DNA of 64,000 nucleotides, taken from the NCBI GenBank assembly GCA_023014485.1, contig JAJOZX010003306.1:204001-268000 (forward strand). The letters are read 5' to 3'. The DNA comes from Bathynomus jamesi. Lineage: Eukaryota; Arthropoda; Malacostraca; Isopoda; Cirolanidae. Shown here piece after piece: positions 50,926 to 62,523 of the stretch. The position numbers and the translations under genes are program-made. Position 1 is the stretch's first letter; each line of letters begins with the position of its first letter. Under the pieces are notes generated by a model, which made no database searches, had not been told where the DNA came from, and saw only the letters and a program-made list of their open reading frames with translations.

Positions 50926-53175
50926 TTAACTCATGATGTTGATGTGCTTCCTGTCTTTATCATCGATTTCTTTGCCTCTGGAAACCGCCCTTGGTGTTTT
51001 TCCACGACTTGAAGAAGGTACTGCAATTGTTCTTCGTTTTTTGTGAGATGACTGCTGAAACTCTAAATTAATGAGACCGCTCTCTCTGCATTATCGTTTA
51101 CAACATTCATTGTTTTAACAAATTCCATAGCTAATTTATAGTCGTCCATGTTATCCCATTCTGTAGGATCTACTTCGAGAAACGTTGATTGAAGGGACAA
51201 TTTCTCAAAGAAGGAGCGACTTAAGCTTGTGACAAAGTCCGCCCAGATTTTTCTCTAGTGGGTCATCATGAGTGTGGTCAAAAGCAATTCGTTTTTCTGG
51301 TATTTCTGAACCAGGTCTTTCCAATGCCTGAACCATCTGCCGTTTCACTTGCAAAGTTATGCCATCATCAAAAAAAGGCAAGCGACACAAGTTCTTCATT
51401 TAGATACCAGAGGTGACGGCATAGTGCTTTGCTAGCTATTGCTGAAAGTTCCTTATCATCATATTGCTGAAGCTCTTGTAGATACTCCAAATCGGTTCTT
51501 GGTGCAGAAGATGCGATGGAGCCGAAAACCATTTTGGCACATAAAAGCGAACAGCATAGCGAGAGAAGCGTTCCATTGCACTTTGTTCCTGTTTTGTCAG
51601 GTTGAACTGGGAGCGAAACAATACAATTTTGATGGCATAAATCACTTGTGACATCCACCTAGCGCGATGTAAAGCCCAAGGTTGACGAAAATGTACTCCT
51701 CCTGAGGGAACACCAACTAAATAAATAATTGATAATTCAAGAAGTTCGCGATAATCCGCTCTTGGGTAACTTCTCGCAAGCTGTTCTTCGCACAGTGCGA
51801 GGAGTTCTGCTTTCCACATCATGTTTGTATTGACATTTTCAAATCTTTTATCATCCATTTGTTTCCAGGAATTCTTGAAATGTTTGAAAAGTAATATATC
51901 CGGTCCCGTTGAACCACCGTAACACTTCTGGAAGACGTCTGATATCACAATTTCATTAATATGGTGCCGACAGGCCAAAGAAAGGAGTTTTCAATCAAGC
52001 TTACTTTCGATTATCATGCGAACGCCCTTTTTTGGCCAGTATTGCTAGCGGTAGTATCAAAACAAATTGTTTGAATACATTCTCGCAAATTCCAATCGTC
52101 TAAGCATTCTAGAACTGCTTCTGCAATTCTTTCGCCTTCTCCAGAAACAAGTTTGGGTACTGCTAGAAGCTTAGACTTTCCTCCACCGGATACAAGATAT
52201 TCTTGTATCCGGTGGAGGAAAGTCTAGCCTATCTATATTTTCATCACCTGTTATAGCTTGCATTACTTTACCATCCCAATGAATGGTAAGCGGAACGTCA
52301 GAGGTAAAGGTTTGCTTAATGTCATCTGCAATTTTTTTGCGTACAACACTCCTCGCCCTCTGTAGAGTACTTCTGTTCAAAACAACATTGTCAATATCAT
52401 GGCCAAGAGAAGTTGCAGCAGCTGAAAGCACCATAACAGCACTACGATCACTTGTTTTTGTTCGATTTAATGCCATTGACTGATCAGGTGTTACGATGCG
52501 CTTACGCTTATTTGATATTGTGCTGCTTGAAGGTTTGGATGTCATTTCAGGAGTGTACGATGTGCCTGGCTCTGGTTGCTCATCACTACTACTGCTTGAA
52601 CTGCTATCACTGAACTGAACAACAGCTGATGACAATTTCTTTCGCAATGCCTCGGCTTCTTTTAGTGCAGCTTGTCTTTCATCTCTTTTCCGTTGTCGCA
52701 TTTGCTTCGCGACCAGTTTCTTATCAATATCAGTCATGTAACCTCGCCTCCCTTTTTCTCTTTGAGCTTGTAGGAATGATCTATCTTCCTCACTTTACAT
52801 CATTTGTAAAGCATTTGCGTGAGCTATATCAGAAAGGTTATCTAAACTACCTTGGAATTCAGTTTCTTTTTTAATTTGATTTTGATTACGGTTTGATTTT
52901 GATTTTTGAAGTGATCTGAAGTTCTCATACATTTTTTGAATTTTCGTTAGTACATGCCGTTTGGCTCTGGTGAGTATTTTCGCCTTGTCCCAAATCTCAA
53001 AAATTTCAGCATAAACTATGTTGGATGCTTCTTTCAATGTTTTTTTACTGTTTGTGAGACAGAAAAGCCGACGTGGTACATCTCCATTGGATGGAATCTT
53101 CTTACTGCCAATTGTGTCAATTCGCTGACCAATCAGCCATATTTCAATTTTTCTTGTTTTAAATGATTCTGACAT
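50926..53175 (-). pseudogene. Transposase-like protein with WDGK and NDxAERxV motifs
   Basis: From the ATG at 53175 the protein has ILTRAKRHVLTKIQKMYENF and a Lys/Glu-rich N-terminal half. An in-frame TAA lies at about 52794, after which the frame goes on to KRDERQAALKEAEALRKKLS. Then come ALNRTKTSDRSAVMVLSAAA, VPLTIHWDGKVM (possible first Asp of an RNase H-like core), VSGGGKSKLLAVPKLV-like residues around 52130-52210, ICFDTTASNTGQ (second Asp), MACRHHINEIVISDVFQKCY, and near the C-terminus FVKTMNVVNDNAERAV. This motif order recurs in uncharacterised invertebrate proteins I remember, but I cannot name the family. A 26-bp inverted duplication (52171-52227) and two frameshifts break it. Confidence 0.65.
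52171..52227. repeat. Perfect 26-bp-arm palindrome disrupting the gene
   Basis: TAGACTTTCCTCCACCGGAT and the next six bases are followed, after three bases, by their exact reverse complement. The normal coding sequence contains only one arm (the SGGGKS-coding one), so the other arm is a local inverted duplication that destroyed the frame. Confidence 0.9.
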
Positions 53176-53637
53176 GGTGAAGGATAAAATCTGCAAAATA
53201 TTAAGGGAAAACACTCGCGCATCAATCTCTCAATGGGTCTTAAACAATACTGACGCGAACAGCGAGCCACCCACTTTTCTCCGTAGCCATTAGCCAATGA
53301 CGTCACCAGTAATGACGTCAGGTCAAAAGACGTATTTCTACTCAACATACACAGTTACACAGTGAAACATGTGGAACACAATGCACGAGAGTCTGAATAG
53401 GCATGGTTTACACACAATATTTGTAATACGAATTACAAAATAAATATATGATGAATAAATGTAACAAATAAATTAAAAATACAAGAGGCTGTCGGCACCA
53501 CTAAAAGTACACAGATATTGTTGAAATTTAGTGTGCGAGTATATTATGATGGTGGTAACAATTTTAGGGGGTGTCTTTCACTTTTCAAATAAAAGTTTTG
53601 GCGGGCCAGTCTAATATATATATATATATATATATAT

Positions 53638-53790
53638 ATGTAAAGAACGACGCTTGTATAGAAGAACGTTCCGCACAAGATGAGAAGGGAGAAAGAACAA
53701 GTGAAAAATGAGGTAACCACCCGGGAATCGAACCCGGGATCTTCCGATTGCCGGTCAGATATGCTATCCACTACAACATGGGCCTCGATT
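53638..53790 (-). mobile_element. tRNA-derived SINE ending in (TA)n
   Basis: On the minus strand a tRNA-like head reads GGCCCATGTTGTAGTGGATA, then a stem-loop TCTGA-CCGGCAA-TCGGA, then CCCGGGTTCGATTCCCGGG, the T-arm with the B-box GGTTCGATTCC. An unrelated body follows (CTTGTTCTTTCTCCCTTCTC; GTTCTTCTATACAAGCGTCG) and then a (TA)n run. The tRNA part could be read by RNA polymerase III. The sequence TGTAAAGAACGACGC from the tail occurs again at 53905-53919, so a second partial copy or a longer unit may be present. The anticodon loop does not fit a functional tRNA (CC before the anticodon). Confidence 0.8.
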
Positions 53791-53926
53791 AATCAGAAGT
53801 CGTAATTCTCCTACATACGAGCAGAAACCAATGCCCTGAGGGGGCACCTCCCGCATGCCGCACATATATACATTTTAACTGCAAACAACACACAGTATAA
53901 TTAATGTAAAGAACGACGCATATTTA

Positions 53927-54320
53927 TGCTGTTTTACCCTAATATCTTATGTTTTTCCCGTTTGGCCTATATCTACTGAGTTACATTGTGTACATCCGAT
54001 CGAATACGCACAGCCAACCGCATTATTCGGGCCTATTCTTTATTAGGCGTGATTTAACAGTATTATTATACTTAAAGACTCCATTAATACCAATTGCTTT
54101 AAGCAAAGTTAAAGCACATTATTAACTCTTGTTAATCATGTGCTAATCTTTTTATTTTTCCGTCTCGTTGTACATATGTATATATTTTTGTCATCTCGCT
54201 TCTCCCTTAATTCCCTGACGAGGTGTACTTCTGAATACACGGAAGGCCTTGGAATCTTTTTTCTTTTTCCTTGTGGGTTTGCATCATTCATTCATTTCAC
54301 GTGTTGAATTGTGAAATTCA
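53927..54320 (+). mobile_element. Penelope-like element fragment, second 3' end
   Basis: It matches 14764-14808 plus 15604-16120 in order: TGCTGTTTTACCCTAATATC, the ATCCGATCGAATACGCACAG block, the end of the coding region, then the hammerhead-like motif and the tail CTTTTTCCTTGTGGGTTTGC followed by a microsatellite at about 54326-54342. Because this copy has no mariner insertion in the inverted-repeat region, it shows the uninterrupted arrangement. Confidence 0.75.
54210..54255 (+). ncRNA. Decayed hammerhead-like motif
   Basis: It has ATTCC, CTGACGA, GTGTA...TACAC, then GGAAG where GAAA is expected, GCC, TT and GGAAT. The stems are kept but the catalytic GAAA is mutated, so self-cleavage is unlikely. 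Confidence 0.5.
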
Positions 54321-54769
54321 TCTCATATATATATATATATATCATTGGCGTGCCCTGGCCCTCGAACCTAGATACGCAATGTGGAGTATATAAGCCTTTG
54401 CCTGGCTCAGAAAATCAAGCAAATATAATTTCGAGGAACTTTCTAATAAAAGAATAAGCATAAAAAATATACTTTACAATTATATGAATGATAAACTATT
54501 TTTTTCTGTAATGGTTTCCAATACATAATATGTAAATTAAACGCAACTTCAAATATTTTCTTTTAATAATTAATCAATAATTGGGTACTCACCAGTAATA
54601 ATAAACAATATTCAGATTTCTAGTGTGTGCCAATTAGAGCTTATGGGTCAAGTTTTGGATTATTTATAATTCAAATATGTATATTCTGATGTTTGAAGCA
54701 AACTCATCTATAACAGTGTCGTAGAAGCTTGGATTTGATTTAACGTTCATCAGTGATTTCTTTTCAATT
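54321..54769. other. Unannotated
   Basis: AT-rich spacer with a short (TA)n run; no gene. Confidence 0.5.
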
Positions 54770-54994
54770 CTAAGAAATCAGAGAAATGATAGTCTGATAG
54801 TCTGATAGCCAATTCACTGGACTATAAGTTGAAGTATGAAATCTGGGGGTAGACTTTTTTATTTGAACTAGGTTAAGTGATTCCGGTTGTGGTTTGCTTG
54901 CATGTTTTATTCGGATATTTTCTTCAAATGTTTTGAAAGAAAATGAACTTTTGGTCAGGTCGCATATCAAATATTTATTTTCAGATGCACTCAT
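54770..54994 (-). CDS. Small hypothetical frame
   Basis: A 74-codon frame from an ATG (MSASENKYLICDLTKSSF) contains ESLNLVQIKKSTPRFHTSTY and a Tyr/Ser-rich end. I see no domain. It is in an otherwise unannotated stretch and could be a real exon or chance. Confidence 0.2.
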   Translation of the reverse strand: MSASENKYLICDLTKSSFSFKTFEENIRIKHASKPQPESLNLVQIKKSTPRFHTSTYSPVNWLSDYQTIISLIS

Positions 54995-56099
54995 TATGTA
55001 AATTTTTAAAAAAAAGAGGGGGAACGATATTTTTAAATCCACAAACACACAAAATTACAATATTTGGATGGTAACAAATAACACTATTTCTGGCACTGCA
55101 CGACCTTGAACTGATGAAAGCCTTGAGGTATCATTGGTAACTTGAGTGTAATTCGTGACGTTGCCATTATTCACCATCCCAGCTCATCTAACGTAAATAA
55201 AATACAATAAAATACAGTGTGTTCGTCACTCCTGATGTTCTTGGGCGTGTGTAGCTGGAATTGAATCACCGCCTAGATGTCTGCAGGGCTACCAGAAGAG
55301 CCCATATCGAACTACGTTAAATAAAGTTATTCTTTTAGAGTTGTTCTTCAATTTGCCTTTTTTTCATCTCATTATCATGTTTCGTTGCAATAATATAGCT
55401 ATTTAAAATCCCACCATGACTTTACGGACACACTGTACTTAAAAATGACTCTTATTCTAAGGTTAATTTACTACTCACACTTAATAGTTAAATTACAATT
55501 ATATACGAGTCGTGCATATCACTAAGGTAGAGCTGAAACGCAAACTGAATGTTGCGTAGATTGTAGCTTTTTCCAGCCAGTCAGTCTCAGAGTAAAATCT
55601 ATCCTAGCCAATAGCCATGATTTTATACTCATCCACGTAAGAACCAATTTAGTTGAGAGAGCACCCGAGCGTCACACGACTTGAATTACATATGTCCGTG
55701 AAGAACAGAAGAGTGTCAGATCTTTTATTCGCATGGTTTAAATTTCATCCATATTATAATTTTTTGATTCACGGTGGGTACCACGTTTGAACTGGGAAGC
55801 AGTCTGATCAACTGCCCACACAAGGATTGATAAGGATCACCACCCCAACCACAGAGACCCAATGTTAGGTCCAATGAGAAAGTTCAGGTAGTTTCTGCAG
55901 TAATACAGTATGTAGCGTAAGAGCAGGTTCTCCATTATACACCTCCCACAAAGCGCTCACGTTCTTCTTTTTTCTTGGTACTATTGTGCCAAATTTATAT
56001 GAAATCACCATTATTCACATACTAATAATTACATCATCCCTTCTTTTACGCGATCTTTTATATTCTTACACTTACGCACACATACAGTATTTACAGTTC
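54995..56099. other. Unannotated
   Basis: No gene, TIR or microsatellite stands out. Sequence complexity is normal. Confidence 0.5.
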
Positions 56100-57020
56100 T
56101 ATCACTAAACGTTCTCTGTACATAACCATACCAACGTCACATATTTTCCTTCGTTCTCACGTCCAATGATTTTTTTCATTCTATGTATTTTCCGACATAT
56201 TAATTTTTCTTACGGTAATCGAATTATACCAATCATATTGAAATTTTTCATCTTAGCTACTCTCACCCATGTTTTTCATCGAACTACCAGCCAAATAAGA
56301 GCTTCATGGCTATGCTTCAGTGTTGGTACTAGTACACTTTCGTGTAAACTTGTTGTAGCATCTCCACTAGAGTACTTTTTTTCTACCAGATCTTTTATCA
56401 GGCCCATGACTTTCTTCCAATACTTTATTCTACTTTCAACATTCAATGTACTTGTACCTTTTATTGTCAGTGAGACACGCCAAATATTTGAATTCTTTTA
56501 CAACCACTAATATTTATTCATCACATTTACTCTATTACATGCTAGCTCTATTTCTCCAGCCCTAAACGAAAAGGACGTTACTTTTCCCGACATTCACTTT
56601 CAATAACCTCCTCTCACAAGTGTGGAAAAAACTGTTACTTCTATCCTAAATTCATTCTGTGGTTCAGCCAGAAGTACCGCATAATAAGCATACATCAAAT
56701 GTAAAGCCCTTCACTCATTCTCTTTGAAGTTCAGGTTTACTCTTCTCCCAGCATTCTTGTTTTCGTCTCACGTGTGATCCCATCACGCAGCACAGTCGTG
56801 CTCCACATTAATACCGACACATTCCCTCAACTCACCATTAAGTCTTACACAACCACTACCAACCACATAAATACAACCTAACAACTTATCACTGACAAAA
56901 TACATTTCAAGCACTTCCCACAAGGTATATTTCTTTACGTTAGCATACACTTTCTCCGAATTTATAAATGCCAGAAGAACTTTGATCGTCTTATCACTTA
57001 CTGTTTTAATCATCTGTCAC
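56100..57020 (-). pseudogene. LINE reverse transcriptase remnant
   Basis: The 56783-57013 frame ends in GSGCVRLNGELRECVGINVE, matching the family's CVRVNGELSEWF..GVRQG region just ahead of the RT catalytic core. Further along the minus strand are LLKVNVGKSNVLSF, NVESRIKYWKKVMGLIKDLV and ATTSLHESVLVPTLKHSHEA, which match the RT thumb (family: ARRALYESVVVPTVLYGSEAW). Many stops and shifts; the YADD segment itself is not readable. The clade looks RTE- or L2-like, but I cannot decide. Confidence 0.65.
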
Positions 57021-57229
57021 ACTGCAAACATTTGAACTTTGCATTCTTTGATGTAAAGTTGCTTTGTTCACTTTGAATCAGCAGATTTTCTTCATTCTCT
57101 CTCTCATCTTTTCAGATTCTCAGGACATATGCCCCTGCCGCCTTCAATGTCACGTTTAGAAGCACTATAAAGATTACCAGCACTATAAAATTACCAGGCA
57201 CTATTACTTAAATAATAAGCATAAAAGAT
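57021..57229. other. Unannotated
   Basis: Nothing recognised. Confidence 0.4.
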
Positions 57230-57640
57230 GACTTTGTCAAATTCAATAAAAGTTTATCAACACTCTCCCATTTTTCACGTTTTCTAATTGCCTGTTCGTT
57301 TCATTAATCAGAAAGTGTGCTTTATAATGAGAAGTAAGTGTGGTATCATCTGCGTATTATATGCAGTTTAATGTACTATAGTAGAAAAATAAAAATCGTT
57401 GACGTGAATTAGAAATAGTAATGGCGCAAGAATCGATCCTTGTGGAACTTCACTAGTTAATATCGCCTTGTCGGATAAATTGTCTTTTAATCTGATGTGA
57501 TGTACTGATGGCGATTTCACAGATATGATTAAACCAATCAAGGATTCGCGGTAATAATGGCAGTAGTGAACTTATAGATCAGAAGAAGCTAATGATTTAG
57601 TGATTTAATGATTTGCGAAATACATTTAGTGATGAAACCT
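57230..57640 (-). pseudogene. Second LINE RT remnant (Jockey/CR1-type)
   Basis: The minus strand reads LRILDWFNHICEI-like residues, then LTSEVPQGSILAPLLFLIHV and NDFYFST, the RT motif B region (family: GVPQGSILGPLLFLIYINDL). It differs from the preceding remnant, so it is a separate element. It is short and broken. Confidence 0.7.
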
Positions 57641-57784
57641 GCCTGATATGTATGGGAATTGCATTCCATACATCTTCTCTTTGAAAGAGTGCATTTCATG
57701 TAGTTTCATTGCACAGGGTGTCCCATAAGTCCCAATCGGTTACAATTAAAGTGAAAATCCATCTAGAGGAGTTCATACTGACTA

Positions 57785-59139
57785 CGGGGCTCCAATAAAC
57801 CTTAGACCCCCCCCCATGGCCTAAACAATTAGTACAGTAAAACTAAACATACCTTACAAAAGAGAATTTAATCCTGCATTTAATGAAAAACAATTAAAAC
57901 TTGGTGTTCCCGCCATTCGCTTCAAGACAGCTTGAATTCGCTTTGGGTAGCTTGACAAAAGTGACGTGAATAGATCTCGATCGTTACGCAAATTTCTAAA
58001 ACAGTTTCAATGTGTTGCGTAATTGTATCCTTCGAAAATCGATTTGCTGCAGGTTCTTGAAACGAGAGACATTCAACCTTGTCCTTTACAACTGATCCAA
58101 TGTGTTCACGGACGTTCAGGTCAGGAGAATTTCCTGGCCATTCTTCATTTCCAAAGAAATTGATCTCATGGTTCCGCAACAACTGTTGAGTGGCTAATGC
58201 CTTAAAGCAGGGGGCCTTATCGTGCAGAAGTGTGACCTGATCGACATCCATAACATTGTTTGGGTTTCTTAGAAAAGGAATGACATGCTGGGATAGAATA
58301 ATATCACGAAAATACTGTCCATCCCAACTCTGACCATTTGGCTTCAGCACCCACATGAGCTTCTTTGCAGTGAACAAAACAAACACACCAACACAGTCTG
58401 GACTTTTTAATAATTCGCGATAATGTTCATTGTCATCGATTTCATCTGGTGTTGTGGCCCACACTCGATCATTTTGGTAGTTAGGCCGACGTGTTACGTA
58501 AACAAAAAATTCATCGGAGACAGCTAAATGCATGAAATCATCCACATCCCAATCTTCAAGATAATGGGCAAACCACATTCTGTCATCGATGTTAAGTTGA
58601 GTTTTTCTTGGCTTTGGAAGTTCATGCCAAGGCTTTAAACCTTGCCTGTGACGGTGCAGTCGAATGATCTCACCACTAACGATCTTTCGTTTCAACACTT
58701 CGATCTCTCTAGAAAGTTTAGCACAGCTTTCCGCTTACGCATACCGCTTTCAATGATGTCCTTTGTTTCCTGAGAGAGTGGCAAATTTGGGCGCCCAGAT
58801 TTGGTTGTATCCATTTCACATTCATCCAAAGTTTTATTCCAATTTCTTTTGACGAAGTCCTCACCTCTTCGCAACTTTTTGGCAACCCATGACGTGGTAT
58901 AGGTGGCTCCAGCATCACGAGCTTCCCGAAATGTTATTGCTCGTATGCGATCTATCACACGTTGCCTCTCCGAATCACCAATTAATTGAGAAGCCATTAT
59001 ATTATCACTTTATCAGCTAGAGTAATTTTAATACCTGCAATAAATAAAGAATTTTATATATTTTTATAATCACTAAAAACTATTTCGATAGTAAACATGT
59101 AAGCTGAAAATAGGAGGGCTAAGTTTTTTTGGAACCCCT
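57785..59139 (-). mobile_element. DD37E-type Tc1/mariner element, copy 2 (TA TSD)
   Basis: The ends CGGGGCTCCAATAAACCTTA and (mirror of right end) AGGGGTTCCAAAAAAACTTA are flanked by TA at 57783-57784 and 59140-59141. It is the better copy of the family also found at 37139-38471. It sits inside another TIR element. Confidence 0.92.
57922..58997 (-). pseudogene. DD37E-type transposase, copy 2 (one frameshift)
   Basis: The first frame (58692-58997) starts MASQLIGDSERQRVIDRIRA and has TTSWVAKKLRRGEDFVKRNW, a helix-turn-helix, then SGRPNLPLSQETKDII. After a shift near 58720, the second frame (57922-58698) has HRHRQGLKPWHELPKPRKTQ, LAVSDEFFVYVTRRPNYQND (first Asp), VTLLHDKAPCFKALATQQLL (second Asp) and GNEEWPGNSPDLNVREHIGS. 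The residue aligned with Tc1's catalytic Glu is the Glu in VREH; I count 37 residues between it and the second Asp. Only one frameshift separates it from an intact gene of about 350 residues. It also shows ND at NDRVWATTPDE, typical of the family. Confidence 0.85.
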
Positions 59140-59279
59140 TACTATGGAAAGAATATTTATCGAGATGGTTAGATTTCGCAGTTTCAATAATCAATAAGTA
59201 TTTCTCATCTTATTTACTTTGTTTAATTTTTTGTATTTTCGCTTTAATTTTAACCAATTAGGTCTTATGAGCTACCCTG

Positions 59280-59949
59280 TATAGTTTGACTTGAATATAT
59301 GATAAAATCCCTGGGCAGTCTTGGATTATAACGATGGTATATTTGATGGGGGAGTGATTGCTCTTTGAATGGGTGTCGTTATTCGAGAGAGTTCGCAGAC
59401 ATTTTATGAATGACTTCCGAAGGATGCTTTTATATATTTCTTTGAGCTATCCCATGTTGTAATGCAATATAATAAATGTAGATGAATGAAGGAATAATAT
59501 AACTTAAGAAGTGTGTTTTGAGGAAGTCTTTTTTAGTTTAAATAAAATGAATAGAAATCGTGATGTTTTGTATTTGATATGTTGTACAGTGCTTACAAGA
59601 AGTCTCGCGCCTCTGTCTCGTCCCAAGCTAGTCTGTTAGGTATAAAATGGACGGTCCTTATGGCAGCGGAGGTATGTTCGGATTGGTGCACATAATTGCT
59701 CTAACCCCATCAATGACGTCCACATTATCATTGTGTTGATCCCTCTATCTATTTATATATAGAGACATACTGTATATAGATATATATAGAGTATGCAGGG
59801 GATAACGTGTCTCAGTCCCAGCTATGGTAGTTGTCTTACAATTAACAGTCCCAAGTGCAAGTTACGTTAACACCTCCACATAAACTATCCTGGACTAAAA
59901 TAACATACGTGAAGCCCTTACCCACAAACCATTTAAAAGGTGTGATTTA
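59280..59949. other. Unannotated
   Basis: No gene is seen. A short TATATAGA-type repeat is present near 59750-59795. Confidence 0.5.
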
Positions 59950-59991
59950 AAAGCTCTCTGCTCTCTGTCTCTGTGTGTCTCTCTCTGTGTC

Positions 59992-60066
<75 letters not shown>
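59950..60066. repeat. (CT)n microsatellite
   Basis: CT dinucleotides run almost without interruption from about 59996 to 60066, preceded by a CTCTGTGTCT-type imperfect repeat. Confidence 0.95.
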
Positions 60067-60069
<3 letters not shown>

Positions 60070-61091
60070 CACACCGCATGCAATGTATCCATATAACGTT
60101 AATAATAACCGAAACTCGAGAAAATATACTCTCTGCCTTCCGCTCTACTACAAATCCTTTTCTCTTAGTGACCTCTTAATACAAACTAATCTATCATATT
60201 TTGCGACTTTTTAACTCTGGTAGGATTCAATTCCATTCCTATAGTGTAAGAGATACTTAAATTCATGTGTGTATTATGCCATATGATGCGTAATAAATAA
60301 TCATTTTTAAATAGTTGGAGCGTTCAAAGTCATCTGTAATAATCTATAGACTACCCCTCAAGCCCACTCTCAACACTTAGATTCCCCAAAGACACAGGCG
60401 TCTTCAAGTAACATGAATGCGTAGAGATCTAAGGTGTTAGATTCCATATTATATAATTTATGTGCTAGGTTTAAGAACGCTGGCATTGAAGGATGGAAGG
60501 AAGGGACAGTAAAAGCGATAATAGGTTTAATGAAGGAAGTGGAATGAGGATGGAGGTAAGCGTTGCTATGTCGAAGGAAACGAGGTTGGGTGGGGAATTA
60601 TGAAGGGAGGAGGAAATGCTAAACACAAACTCAAATATTTATTTTAATGCCCTAGACATGGAAAGACAAAGAGCAAAATACCTTAAACTAACAATGAACT
60701 GACAGAAACAGAAGATCTGGTCTTAGACGCATTGATAGGTTTAACGTATGTAGAGGCCGCCACTCAGAATTACCACTGCTACCTAAGTCATAATAAGGTT
60801 ATTTACTATGACAGAGTAGTCATGAGTAGTTATGGAAATAAAATATGATTATACTGTTGATGGCTGACTATATTCAGTTGGGATATAAACTATTGCTGAC
60901 AATCTTTGGATCCTTAGCTTTTAAGACGAATTTTTTATGCATATGTTCAACAAAATAGGAAATTGGCTGATTATTATTACCATTCGAAGGGTTGGTACCC
61001 TTCACAACCGAAATCAATTTGAGAAGGGGTGCATGGTATCCTCATTTCCTTTATCGTCCCAGCACGCTTCACGTAAGCCATTTACACAAAG
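60067..61091. other. Unannotated
   Basis: No recognisable gene or repeat. It probably includes the left flank of the Tc1-type element; I could not find its terminal inverted repeats. Confidence 0.45.
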
Positions 61092-62128
61092 ATGGAAAGG
61101 CCTTCTGTGCACCACGAGACGACCCAGGCAATACGGGGAGCAATGGTGACATTGCATGAATATGGTGTGCCAATAAGAGAAATATCAAGACGACTAGACG
61201 TTCATCGAAGCACTGTGGAACGGTGGATTCATCGGTATGAAGCAGAAAACTCAATCGCTACTTTGCCGAGGTCTGGTCCTCCGCGTTCAACATCTGAAGA
61301 GGAAGATGCTGCGGTTGTTAATCATGCCAGAGAGCATCCGTTTGTTCCAGCGACGCATATTTACAGACACCTTCGTTGTAGCGCAAATACAGTGAACAAC
61401 AGACTTCACGAGGCAGGGTATTTTTCTCGCCGTCCAGCTATAAAACCTGCATTGACGATTGAGCATAAAGAGGCGCGGATGGGATTTGCCTTGCAATACT
61501 TGCCGCAGGAGGAAGAATTCTGGAGAAAAGTTGTGTACTGTGACGAAAAAACATTTTCAACAGATAGTCATGGTTCTCTGCATTGTTGGAGGCAGCGCGG
61601 AAAACGCTATGAAGAAGGAAATGTTTTCCCGAGCAAACGTAGTGGTCACATCAATCTCGGTGTGTGGGGCTGGATGTCTGGCTATGGTGTCGGAGAATTG
61701 ACTCAAGTAGATGGACGCTTTACTGGACAGCAATATTGCCAGATACTGGAAGAGGTGCTGCTACCCAGTGTTCGTGCGTATCTGGTTGCAGCACCGGAAC
61801 CACCGGAACCATTTTACGTAATGGAAGATAACAGTCCCATTCATAGGAGTAACGTTGTGAGAGCGTGGTACGAAGATCACCCAGAGATTATTAATTTAAT
61901 TCTGCCACCACGTTCTCCTGATTTGAATCCGATTGAAAACCTTTGGCAATAATGATTAACGAATGGGAGCAACGCAATGAAAGAACATTTGAAGCACTTT
62001 TTGATCACACGAGGAATAGTTGGGAGAGCTTACGCCGAACACCAAACATTCCCTACAATCTGGCCTCTTCTCTGCCGCAACGATTGCAAGAAATTATTGA
62101 TGCTGGAGGAAGCTATACGAAATACTGA
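61092..62128 (+). pseudogene. Tc1-type transposase (DD35E), one frameshift
   Basis: A frame of 286 codons from the ATG at 61092 has a paired helix-turn-helix region (YGVPIREISRRLDVHRSTVE; CSANTVNNRLHEAGYFSRRP). The catalytic core has VVYCDEKTFSTDSHG (first Asp), YVMEDNSPIHRSNVV (second Asp) and PPRSPDLNPIENLW (Glu). I count 35 residues between the second Asp and the Glu. A stop lies directly after ENLWQ; a shift of frame continues with INEWEQRNERTFEALFDHTR and ends at 62128 in IDAGGSYTKY. One indel near 61950 accounts for the break. This is a distinct lineage from the other Tc1/mariner elements here. Confidence 0.88.
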
Positions 62129-62523
62129 TGTTAAAGCCATGACGTAAATGTGTATCGAATATATATTTATGTTAATATAGAATTTTATTATATTTTTATG
62201 TTTGACATCTATAAAAGTATATATTGTGACCATGAAAGAACTTTACTTATCCTTAGTTAGAATCTTTTCTTGCAATGTCTACGCTCGTGGAGATGATAAT
62301 ATATGCATCGTTGAAACAAACTATGAGAAGGTAATAGTTTCAGGAAAAAAATAAAAACTGGCAACATCGAGGTCATCACATTTTTATGGGAATTGTCATA
62401 TGATATGCTACCAATAAACTCTTATATACTACTATATACAGTATACTATACTACGTAATAATTACGATGAACAAATCAAATGCAAATTTCTCTGATTCAC
62501 GGCCCACCAGTCTTGCTTTAGAC
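62129..62523. other. Unannotated
   Basis: Nothing is recognised. It may include the right end of the Tc1-type element, but no matching left end was found. Confidence 0.4.

Larger units (their letters stand above)
50807..53501 (-). mobile_element. TA-flanked element with transposase-like gene
   Basis: The left end GTGGTGCCGACAGACTCT and the mirror of the right end GTGGTGCCGACAGCCTCT are inverted. TA lies just outside (50805-50806 and 53502-53503); the palindromic similarity extends to TTTA/TAAA outside that. It encodes one long minus-strand gene. The TIRs are short, about 18 bases. The family is not one I can name. Confidence 0.78.
57714..59279. mobile_element. Short TIR element (MITE) that hosts a DD37E mariner
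   Basis: The left end CAGGGTGTCCCATAAGTCCC with TTACAATTAAAGTGAAAAT is mirrored at the right by CAGGGTAGCTCATAAGACC with TTAAAATTAAAGCGAAAAT. TA follows the right end; the left flank reads CA, one change from TA. Removing the inner element (57785-59139) leaves about 210 bases, so this was a small MITE before the mariner inserted. Confidence 0.82.

Noticed and set aside
53712..53784. A functional tRNA gene on the minus strand
   Set aside because: The T-arm and B-box are good, but the acceptor stem does not pair and the anticodon loop lacks the U before the anticodon. The sequence continues as a SINE body.
61092..62350. Terminal inverted repeats of the Tc1-type element
   Set aside because: Only a weak AAACTATT similarity between about 60890 and 62340 was found, too short to define ends.
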